Origin: Zea mays
Taxonomy: Eukaryota; Streptophyta; Magnoliopsida; Poales; Poaceae
Direction of reading: 5' to 3'
DNA: 64,000 bases
NCBI RefSeq assembly: GCF_902167145.1
Contig: NC_050102.1
Coordinates: forward strand, 5,766,850-5,830,849
How positions within the stretch are numbered: position 1 is the first letter of the stretch; each line of letters opens with the position of its first letter. The notes beneath the pieces were generated by a model. That model was not told the DNA's origin. It saw nothing but the letters and a program-made list of their open reading frames with translations, and made no database searches. Below are positions 23,801 through 32,482 of this stretch, piece by piece. Both the position numbers and the translations under genes were made by a program.

Positions 23801-23863
23801 ATGGATGGTACAGAAGTCGGGAACTCCTGGAACATAGAGCACCTCCGAAAGTTTTACCCATAG
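17852..23863 (+). pseudogene. Tat gag-pol polyprotein with two in-frame TAG codons
   Basis: One frame runs from the ATG at 17852 to the stop at 23863 (2,004 codons), broken only by TAG at 19241-19243 (codon 464, inside the gag domain) and 20675-20677 (codon 942, between protease and RT). Gag is Arg-rich, then shows WLRHLPRHCIDDWGDF and GDETLRSYLKRFQTMRNR. A Cys/His motif CPYHKDMRHTLRNC follows. Protease has KVLVDGGSSIN (Asp near residue 753). RT carries YVDD near residue 1138. RNase H begins YFDGSLKLQGAGAG. Integrase shows a zinc-binding region ending CEACQ, the Asp of LDMIGPF, the Asp of ITDLGSNF and RANGQVERANG. It ends NIEHLRKFYP with no chromodomain. The stops could be C-to-T changes of CAG or a feature of the family. 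An upstream GTG-initiated reading overlapping the LTR is not used. Confidence 0.92.
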
Positions 23864-23971
23864 CTGTATCTCAAAACAGCCAGGGTGACCATGTATTCTG
23901 TATAAAGGAAATATGTCATCAATAAAGAGAGATTTCAAAGATACTTGACTCATTTATGATTGACTTGCATT

Positions 23972-24416
23972 CTTACTTAACTCGGGGTGACCACTATGCC
24001 CTACGAACGGAGCAATCGGCTTAAGTCGGCAACGACTTAAGGCGGTGCAACATGCTCACGCTTACTTAACTCGGGGTGACCACTATGCCCTACGAACGGA
24101 GCAATCGGCTTAAGTCGGCAACGACTTAAGGCGGTGCAACATGCTCACGCTTACTTAACTCGGGGTGACCACTATGCCCTACGAACGGAGCAATCGGCTT
24201 AAGTCGGCAACAACTTAAGGCGGTGCAACATGCTCACGCTTACTTAACTCGGGGTGACCACTATGCCCTACGAACGGAGCAATCGACTTAAGTCGGCAAC
24301 GACTTGAGGCGGTGCAACATGCTCACGCTTACTCTACCGGGGGTGACCACTATGCCCTACTAACGGAAGTTACCGGCTAAAAGTAATTGATGGTTTGAAC
24401 CAGCATAGCATACTCA
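23972..24416 (+). repeat. 89-bp tandem repeat, four full units plus a diverged fifth
   Basis: CTTACTTAACTCGGGGTGACC recurs at 23972, 24061, 24150 and 24239, with a diverged start at 24328, spaced exactly 89 bp. Each unit contains CTTAAGTCGGCAACGACTTAAG, itself an inverted repeat. The array lies between the end of pol (23863) and the end of the antisense gene (24601), where two converging transcripts would meet. Confidence 0.93.
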
Positions 24417-24600
24417 CGCCTATGCAGTTCAAGGGATGATCTCTATATCCCACAAACAAACTTCATAATCATCATACAACGTTACCACAAACTTGCAAAC
24501 TAATAATTTCTGATACAATAAGGGAGTAATAACGTCATTCGAATGATAAGCCGATACTTGATCATGCTAACTGCGCGCTCAGAGCACGCGAACTGTTTCT

Positions 24601-27600
24601 TTATTTTCTAATGTCTTTCTCAGGAACGACTGACGAAGAAGGGCGATTCGAGGAATCAGGGGCAGCATTCACGTCGGCTTTTATATCTTCAGGGACAGCC
24701 ACGCCGGGTCTTCTCATCAAGATTCGTCCTGCTCGAATGGCCTTGTCCAGGGCCTTATCGCGCTGAGTTTTAAAAGTGACAGCAGCTTCTTCAGCAACTT
24801 TAACAGCCTGCTGAGCAGTTTCTAACTCCTGAGCAATGGATTTCTTAGAAGCTCGGAGTCCCTTGATGGTGGCGTCCTTTGCCGATAGCAACTGTGTGAG
24901 GCGGGCTACTTCATCCGAGGATTCTTGCAGTTGACGGTGCTGATTGTCAAGCTCCTCCATCGTAAAACGGTGGCTCCTCTCCAAGATGGTCAGCGAGTTG
25001 CTGGAATCTCGGTACAATCTGTCCAAGTTATCGCGAGAAGCGACAAGGATGCATTTTTCCTCCTACAAGCAAAAATCAACTCATTCAGAATCCAAGAACA
25101 TCATAAGGCGAAGCACAGATTCGTAAGCTACCTTCTCAGAGTCAAGTTGGACATGAAGGGAGGAACTCAGAGCGTTGGCATCATCCAAAGCCGCAGAGAC
25201 CTGACTCAACTCGATCTGACTTTGAGAATACTTCTCCTCGAAGTCAGCGCATCGTCGAGCCATTTCAGCTTGATCTTGAGAGTGTTTTTCTTCAAGAACT
25301 GTGATCTGCCGAGTCATCCCTATCAACAAGTATTCAAACAAAATGAGGTCAGAAGGTAAAACAATCCACGGGCAAGAACAAAGAAGAAGAAGAAAGGACA
25401 CTAACCAGCATTGGCGGCCTCCAACTCAGATACACGACTCCGAAGCAACACCGGATTCCAACGCTCAAGAGATGAAGCCACCTCCGGGATGGAAGCACCC
25501 TGCGACTTCAGCTGGCCGACCATTCCATCCACCAAAGCCTGTAAGAAGAGCGGATGATCATAATGGCAACAATTCACGCAACATAAAGATCCAACTAAAG
25601 CACAGCACAGCACCTGGAGGTTGGAGAAAAGCGAAGGGATTCCCAAATCATTCGAAATCGGCTGATGACCAGGTGCCAGACCACCACTCGAAGCAGGTTG
25701 CAGCAGACCAGCAGGAACAAGCTCAGTACATTCAGCAGAGTTTAACTCCAGACCAGTGGGGATGCTGCCCTCCAAAGCGACCCCCTGATCCGGAGTCCGA
25801 GCCACCATCATGCCGCCAGAGTGTGGAGGTGAACCCACATGAACATCCATGGAAGTGCAGGAGGGAGACCCCGCTCGGACACCCTCGGGGGCTGGGTCAA
25901 GGTTGGCACTGCCCACTTGAGCTGGGTCACCCCCGGCAACACCCTCAGGGGCTGGGTAGTGGCCTACACTCCTCGCCTGAGTTGAGTCCTCCCCGGCGAC
26001 ACCCTCGGGGGCTGGGCACATGTCAGCACTATTCAAAGGATCCAAGCTCTCTGCCGTGACCACCTCTAAGGTCGACGGGCCTTCAGCTGTTTCCACAGGA
26101 TCAGGACGGTCCAAGTCATTATCCCGGCCCTCGAGATCGTACTCTAAGGTCGATGAGGCACGGGATGACCTCAACCCAGCATCTGGCACGGCTGCACAAG
26201 TTTCTGTTGCATCAACGTCCGCAGGTTCCAACAGCAAGTTCTCAGGGACCATATCCTCTAGAGCTTGATCAAAATTGGCCGTGGACAGTTCTTGCAGACC
26301 AATAAGAGCAGACAAGGCAGGAGAAGGAACCCCACTACTACCACCGCTAGCGACGAACTGCCGACTGTTCTTCCGAGTTAATGGAGTTTCATTCTCTTCC
26401 TCCTCATCTTCCACAGCAACAGCACAAACAGCATCCTCATTGGGGTCAGCAGCGGGCGGAGCACACCCATTGGGATCAATGTCAGCAAGACCAGTTGTAG
26501 TCATTTCTTCAGCAGTAGGAGCTAAGGTGCTGGCATCCTCATCAAAGCTAGACACTCGCCGGAGGCGTCTTCTTTTCCTTTTCTGCTCATCAGCAGAAGG
26601 CTCGGGCTGACTGGTTCGGCTGGGACGCCTCGGGCGAGTATTGGCAGGTTTCGAGACATCCAAGGTCGCATCAACCTCTGGAAGCGGCACCACTGCCAAT
26701 GTACCATCAGGAGCAGTATCAGATGAATCCTCAGCTAGCAGATCGAGCATGTCATTTATGTCTGCGTCACTAGGGTTCAGGGGCACTTCAAAATAAATCT
26801 GCCGTTCATCATCAGGTATCTCCCCGAGCGAAGCAACTAAGGAACGGACCTCTTCAGCAGAAGGTCGAACTCTAAGACCCAAATTGCTATCTGTCACGGG
26901 CGGATTGGACACAAAAAGAGTGAAATCTTTGGGAGAAGGCAGGTTCCAAGCCGAGTATGCCACTGGAGCTCCAACGTTTGAAACCTTACCCCTGAGGATC
27001 ATCTCGAGTCGGCTCACCAAATCAACAGAAGGAATTCTCCTATTAGTAACTCGAGTCGAGTCGGCCAGCCCTCGGTAAAGATATGCCGGATAGGCCCTGT
27101 CCTTCAGCGGCTGAATGTTTTTGAAAACAAAATCTGTGACCACGGCTTCGGCAGTCAGACCTCTCTCTTTCAGTAATCCAACCTCAGTGAGCAACACGCC
27201 CGCCTCGGCTACCTCTTGGTCCGTGGGAGACTCAGTCCAACTCGGAGTACGAACGTCTGCCTGTCTCCCTGAGCGAGGAGGGAGAGAATTTCCATAATTA
27301 TCCATTATAAACCACTCCAGACGCCAACCTTTAATGCTGTCCTTGAGGGGTATCTCGAGATACTCGGTCTTCCGCCCCCGGCGCATCTCTAAACTGGCAC
27401 CTCCGACCAATTGATGCTGCCCCCCGGCCATCCCAGGACGGCAGTGATACAGATACTTCCACAAGCCGAAATGCGGAAGCACGCCAAGATAAGCTTCGCA
27501 AAGGTGAACGAAAATAGAGATTTGGAGAATGGAGTTAGGGTTCAAGTGAGTCAGGTTGATGTGATAAAAATCAAGGATACCACGGAAAAAAGGAGATATG

Positions 27601-27857
27601 GGAAGGCCGAGGCCGCGAAGAAGAAAAGGAGTGTAAACCACTGACTCGTGGGTATCTTCGGTTGGGACAGTGGTCCCATGGCAAGAACGCCAAGAACAGA
27701 GTTCCCGTGGAGGGAGAACCCCGATGGAAACAAGGCGGAGAAGCTCAACTTCAGAAATCACAGACATATGGTTACCTGCGAAGGGTAACTGACTGTTGGG
27801 GTCGATGGCGGGGATCACTGCGGCAGACGAGTTCGTGGTCTTCCTCTTGGGCGCCAT
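24601..27857 (-). CDS. Antisense gene of Tat element, 'putative gypsy type transposon' family, four predicted exons
   Basis: Read on the minus strand from the ATG at 27857. Predicted exons are 27857-25614, 25538-25406, 25319-25132 and 25062-24601. All three introns have GT..AG ends and phases agree, giving about 1,008 residues. The first intron is 75 nt and in frame, so it may be retained; unspliced, the first ORF alone is 818 residues and stops just past the second donor. Residues ~30-330 (ELLRLVSIGVLPPRELCSW, then FFRGILDFYHINLTHLNP) resemble the PF04195 domain found in such antisense ORFs. The middle is acidic and low in complexity. Exons 2-4 look like a coiled coil rich in E, Q and A. Function is unknown; the product may act in trans or the transcript may regulate the element. 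No premature stop is present, unlike gag-pol. Confidence 0.75.
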
Positions 27858-28109
27858 CTTATCTCTCGCTGGCGAAACAGAGCAGGAGGCGAGTGGCAGA
27901 GAAGACTCAGATGCGGAAATGCAAGAACTAGGGCACGGAAAGCAAAGGCGGCTAAAAGCGCGACTCTTAAGGGATATTCTTGAGCCAGATACCTTTTCAA
28001 AAGTGCCCAGTCATCACCCGGCGGTCGTCTCCGAAATCCCAGCATGCCACGTGGACATCTAACAGTTATTTCCAAGAAAGCCGATGTGCCACCTCATCAC
28101 TCGGCCGTT

Positions 28110-28800
28110 TTCCTCAAATTAACTTGAGAAGCTGGCTATCACTCGGCGCAGCCTCTAAAACGCCGGCCACGTGTTCAATCGCTCGGCATTACTTCTAAAA
28201 TGCCGACGCCGACCTTCAATCACTCGGCGCTGCCTCTAAAGCGCCGACCACGTGTTCGATTGCTCGGCATTACTTCTAAAATGCCGACGCCGACCTTCAA
28301 TCACTCGGCGCTGCCTCTAAAACGCCGACCACGTGTTCAATCGCTCGGCATTACTTCTAAAATGCCGACGCCGACCTTCAATCACTCGGCGCTGCCTCTA
28401 AAGCGCCGACCACGCGTTCGATTGCTCGGCATTACTTCTAAAATGCCGACACCAACCTTCAATCACTCGGCGCTGCATCTAAAGTGCCGACCACGTGTTC
28501 AATCGCTCGGCATTACTTCTAAAATGCCGACGCCGACCTTCAATCACTCGGCGCTGCCTCTAAAGCGCCGACCACGCGTTCGATTGCTCGGCATTACTTC
28601 TAAAATGCCGACACCAACCTTCAATCACTCGGCGCTGCATCTAAAGTGCCGACCACGTGTTCAATCGCTCGGCATTACTTCTAAAATGCCGACGCCGACC
28701 TTCTATCACTCGGCATTGCCTCTAAAACGCTGATCTTGTGTTCGATTGCTCAGTGTTACTTCTAAAACGCTGATATCAATCTTCACAATCGCTCGGCGCT
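28110..28800 (+). repeat. 81-bp tandem repeat built of two hairpin half-units, about eight copies
   Basis: CTCGGCATTACTTCTAAAATG recurs at 28182, 28263, 28344, 28425, 28506, 28587 and 28668, with a diverged copy at 28749, always 81 bp apart. Each unit has two halves: TCGGCAT..ATGCCGA and TCGGCGCT..AGCGCCGA, each a stem with a short loop. Because 81 is divisible by three, the plus strand shows a spurious 27-residue repeating ORF. The array lies upstream of the large antisense gene and downstream of the small one. Confidence 0.93.
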
Positions 28801-29035
28801 GTTGCTACTATATCAAAAGAATTGGTTCAACATTCAGCAAAAGCAGTGACAAGTCATCAAAAAGAAGGGATAAAACGGCAATCTTCATTAAAGGGAAGTT
28901 GACAAGCTTACAAACCAACTCTTTATGAGTTGGTACTTCCCTAATACTACTCTACATTACTACTACTACACTAATTACTACTACATTATTTTATCTATAC
29001 TAAACTATACTAATATCTAAGAAGACCAGTGGCAC

Positions 29036-29512
29036 CTAGCCACTGGCCCTGCCCCTGTCGCCGCCGCCGCCCTTGGTGTTGCCCCTGCTGCTGCCCCTGG
29101 TGCTGTCCCCGCTGCCGCCGCTGCTGCCCTTGGTGCTGCCCCTGCTGCTGCCCTTGGTGCTGCCCCTGCCGTCGCCGCCGCCCCTGCCACTGCTGCCGCC
29201 GTCGTCGTCATCATCGTCGTCGTCGTCGTCGTCGTCTTCACCCTCGTCGCCGCCGTCCGAGTCCTCCTCATCCGAGGAGTACTCCGACTCATCCGAGCCT
29301 TCGAGCCCGGCGCGCTCGACGGCCCGGATGTATGTCCAGACCTCTGCGGCTATCCCCTGGGAGTCGTCCGAGTCATCGGACGACGCCGGGGGAGAGACGG
29401 GAGCTGGAGACCCCTCGGGCTCGGAGGAGAACTCCTCCTCCGAGTACTCCGAGTCACCAAACTCCTCCGATGGAGGAGTCGGTTCACGCTTACGCTTGTT
29501 GTTCTTGCCCAT
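29036..29512 (-). CDS. Second antisense ORF of Tat element, acidic low-complexity protein
   Basis: It reads from the ATG at 29512 to TAG at 29036, 158 residues. It begins MGKNNKRKREPTPP, a basic cluster that could be a nuclear signal, continues with a Ser/Glu/Asp-rich stretch, a short ordered-looking piece (EVWTYIRAVERAGLEGSDE), a run of about 12 Asp, and a Gly/Ser/Arg tail. A TATA box CTATAAATAA lies 83-92 bases upstream on the same strand, which favours real transcription. No known family is recognised. Most of the ORF is low in complexity, so coding is not certain. Confidence 0.5.
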   Translation of the reverse strand: MGKNNKRKREPTPPSEEFGDSEYSEEEFSSEPEGSPAPVSPPASSDDSDDSQGIAAEVWTYIRAVERAGLEGSDESEYSSDEEDSDGGDEGEDDDDDDDDDDDDGGSSGRGGGDGRGSTKGSSRGSTKGSSGGSGDSTRGSSRGNTKGGGGDRGRASG

Positions 29513-29594
29513 GGTTAAAGCTTTGGGAGAGAAGAAAGGGAAGAAGCAGTAAGGAGCAGCGAAGAGATGTGAAGAAACCAGAGAAGCAAAGGGG

Positions 29595-29604
29595 TTATTT
29601 ATAG
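29595..29604 (-). promoter_or_regulatory. TATA box for small antisense ORF
   Basis: CTATAAATAA on the minus strand, 83-92 bases upstream of the ATG at 29512. Confidence 0.55.
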
Positions 29605-29659
29605 AAGGGAAAGGCAACCGCTCACTTCTAACCGCGGTCACTGAACAGTCGCAAGGCAT

Positions 29660-30536
29660 TCAATAAGCACTTCCACCCACCCGAAGACATGTCAGACGAC
29701 GGACGCCGTTTCATGCAACACTACACCCATTGGGACTCCAGTCAACAGCGCGAAGGATATGATTACACTAGCCGTCCCATCGCATTACTACTCAGAGGCA
29801 ACCGGCTAAAACACTCAGCGTACCAAGCCGTCCCTTGCCCACACCCATTGGGGGGGGGGGACGCCCAGGAATTATCGGTATATTTTTCAAACGGTCACAT
29901 CTGTGCAGAGCATGCAGTGAATACCTCAAGACAAAAATGAGATATCAGTAAGGATCAGAGGAAAGCCAAATATAACCAGCAAAGTACAAGATATGGCCGA
30001 CAGAAGCGACGTGAAGACTAGACAGAGAACGTCCGTCAAACGTCCAATCAATCGCAGAAGCAAATAAATTGCACTACCTAGCAAGATATGGATGGATTGC
30101 AAACTCGGCTGCTAAAGACAAAATATACGCTGACCTGGGCAGCAAAATATTGATGACATAATGCTGACCTCCAAAGCATAATGCAAAATAGCCTCATGCC
30201 AGTTTCCGCAAGTGAAAGGAAAACCTTCGAATGGATTATCCTTAAAAAATTCATTTGAAGGAGTACGAATGAAGATAACCTTTGGAAGAAGACCTTCGAG
30301 TAGATTATCTTCTAAAATCTACTCAAAGGTCGGGGGCTACACCCATTGGGTGCACCCCCGGTGCACCCAATGAATTCCAGAGTCTTACAATCCAGAATGC
30401 CGACCTCTAAGGCACAAGCACAAAGCCGAACTTCGGTCGGACGAGTGATCAAAACCAGAGAAGCAGCAAGGAATCATTTTTTGGGCCTTGGATCTTTGAG
30501 TTGATTACCTCTAAATCAACCCAAAGATCGGGGGCT
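29660..30536 (+). other. Tat element tail with repeated hairpin plus G-run modules
   Basis: No gene is supported. Three hairpins occur: 30223-30262 (no G-run after it), 30292-30330 followed by CGGGGGCT, and 30491-30529 followed by GGGGGCT, which is the true polypurine tract. A run of nine G at 29850-29860 is also present. Confidence 0.75.
30522..30536 (+). other. Polypurine tract of Tat element
   Basis: CAAAGATCGGGGGCT-type tract abutting the 3' LTR at 30537. Confidence 0.85.
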
Positions 30537-31158
30537 TGTGGGGGATAGATATCCCCTGGGTCCACTAAAGAAGTAAAAGGCCTCACGAACGGCCCAAGGG
30601 CCCAATAATTCGTAAGGTCATTCTTTCGTGGGCCTAGGGAGAGACAGCCAACAAAGGAAACGTGAGACTAATTAATGCAAACACAGGCGGCCCACAACGT
30701 CGAACGAACGGATCACAACAGAGACCCGACTTTCCCGCGCTGAAGCCCTCATGCAACAGAGCCATGCGAGGATAAGTCGGCGAAGGTTACGTAGGGATAA
30801 GCTCAAGGGGTTCACTATCTTCTAGCTACTTGTTGTTATCGTATCACATGTACTGCCCCACGGTCGAGTATATAAGGCCTAGGGGGCACCCCTTCAGATC
30901 GATCGACCCTGTTCTACTAAGCCACCCACAAAAACTCTCTGCGCCCTCTATCCAGAGAATCCTCTTGTAACCACGCTCATATACTCACCAGGACGTAGGG
31001 TGTTACGCACTTCTAAGCGGCCCGAACCTGCAAATTTTGTCCATTGTCCCTCGTGCGATCAGCACGAACCATTTTGCTACAGTCGTCGGCATCGTCCTAC
31101 TCCTAAAAGCACCTTGAGGGGCAACCCCGGGTGTGCGGTCGGACCCAAAACACCGACA
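30537..31158 (+). repeat. 3' LTR of Tat element (622 bp)
   Basis: Appears identical to the 5' LTR except for one base near its end. It is followed by the target duplication AACGC and then the rest of the interrupted Opie-like gag. Confidence 0.95.
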
Positions 31159-32482
31159 AACGCCGCCAACATCGCCGTCACCAAAGGACTTCTCTTCCCA
31201 AACGTCAGCCACAAGTGCCTCATGGCAAAGGACGACAAAAGGAAGGTTAAATCTAAATCCTCCACTAGATATGAATCCTCTAGTGATGATAATGCTAGTG
31301 ATGAGGAAGATAATTTGCGTACCCTTTTTGCCAATCTTAACATGGAACAAAAGGAAAAATTAAATGAATTAATTAGTGCCATTCATGAAAAGGATGACCT
31401 TTTGGATTCTCAAGAGGACTTCCTTATTAAAGAAAATAAGAAACATGTTAAGGTTAAAAATGCTTATGCTCTAGAAGTAGAAAAATGTGAAAAATTGTCT
31501 AGTGAGCTAAGCACTTGCCATGACACTATTACCAACCTTAGAAATGAAAATGCCAATTTATTAGCTAAGGTTGATTCTCATGTTTGTAATGTTTCAACTT
31601 CCGATCCTAGAGATATTAATGATGATTTGCGTGCTAGGATTGAAGAATTGAACATTTCTCTTACTAGCCTTAGAAATGAAAATGAAAAATTGCTTGCTAA
31701 GGCTAAAGATTTTGATGTTTGCAATGCTACTATTTCCGACCTTAGAAGTAAAAATGAAATATTGCATGCTAAGGTTGTAGAACTAAAATCTTGCAAACCC
31801 TCTACATCTACCGTTGAGCACACTTCTATTTGTACTAGATGTAGAGATGTTAATGTTGATGCTATTCATGATCACATGGCTTTAATTAAACAACAAAATG
31901 ATCATATAGCAAAACTAGATGCTAAAATTGCCGAGCATAACTTAGAAAATGAAAAATTTAAATTTGCTAGAAGTATGCTCTATAGTGGGAGACGCCCTGG
32001 CATTAAGGATGGCATTGGCTTCCAAAAGGGGGACAATGTTAAACTTACTGCCCCTCCTAAGAAATTGTCCAACTTTGTTAAGGGCAAGGCTCCCATGCCT
32101 CAGGATAACGAGGGTTACATTTTATACCCTGCCGGTTATCCCGAGGACAAAATTAGGAGAATTCATTCTAGGAAGTCTCACTCTGGCCCTAACCACGCTT
32201 TTATGTATAAGGGTGAGACATCTAGCTCTAGGCAACCAACTCGTGCTAAGTTGCCTAAGAAGAAAACTCCTAGTGCATCAAATGAACATAGCATTTCATT
32301 TAAAACTTTTGATGCATCTTATGTGTTGACTAACAAATCCGGCAAAGTAGTTGCCAAATATGTTGGGGGCAAACACAAGGGGTCAAAGACTTGTGTTTGG
32401 GTACCCAAAGTTCTTGTATCTAATGCCAAAGGACCCAAAACCATTTGGGTACCTAAAGTCAAGAACTAAACTTGTTTTGTAG

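Larger units (their letters stand above)
17184..31158 (+). mobile_element. Tat-lineage Ty3/gypsy element, very recent insertion (13,975 bp)
   Basis: It starts TGTGGGGGATAG and ends CACCGACA, with target duplication AACGC at 17179-17183 and 31159-31163. LTRs are 622 bp each and appear to differ at one base (17797 T against 31150 A). Features in order are gag-pol with two in-frame TAG codons, a 6.7-kb tail carrying two antisense ORFs and two tandem arrays, then the polypurine tract. Absence of a chromodomain, a long tail and antisense coding are typical of the Tat (Grande/Retand-like) branch. Insertion was into the gag gene of the Opie-like element. Confidence 0.93.
15775..32469 (+). pseudogene. 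Opie-like gag, split by the nested gypsy element
   Basis: Coding bases are 15775-17183 and 31164-32469; the 5 bases 31159-31163 are the AACGC target duplication. The two parts rejoin in phase as 904 codons. The start is the ATG at 15775, 28 bases past the primer site. Residues ~1-115 are Lys/Ser-rich. Residues ~130-300 match the copia gag (UBN2-type) domain beginning GKPPTFDGEDYARW. A CCHC zinc knuckle CYKCGKPGHFIAKCP begins near residue 406, where it would bind genomic RNA. An acidic Ser/Asp stretch follows, and the 14-kb insertion falls right there. The second part is a long coiled-coil-like region (KEKLNELISAIHEKDDLL). Long C-terminal gag extensions of this kind fit the SIRE lineage. It would form the particle shell if intact. 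Confidence 0.9.

Noticed and set aside
23972..24416. CRISPR-like regular spacing
   Set aside because: The units are continuous 89-bp tandem repeats with no unique spacers, in a plant retrotransposon.
28200..28733. 177-residue plus-strand ORF with a perfect 27-residue repeat
   Set aside because: It is a by-product of the 81-bp tandem array, whose length is divisible by three. There is no non-repeat coding sequence around it.
29029..29604. Plus-strand Arg/Pro- and Leu/Ser-rich ORFs over the small antisense ORF
   Set aside because: They mirror the GAC/GGC simple sequence of the minus strand. The TATA box and ATG context favour the minus strand.
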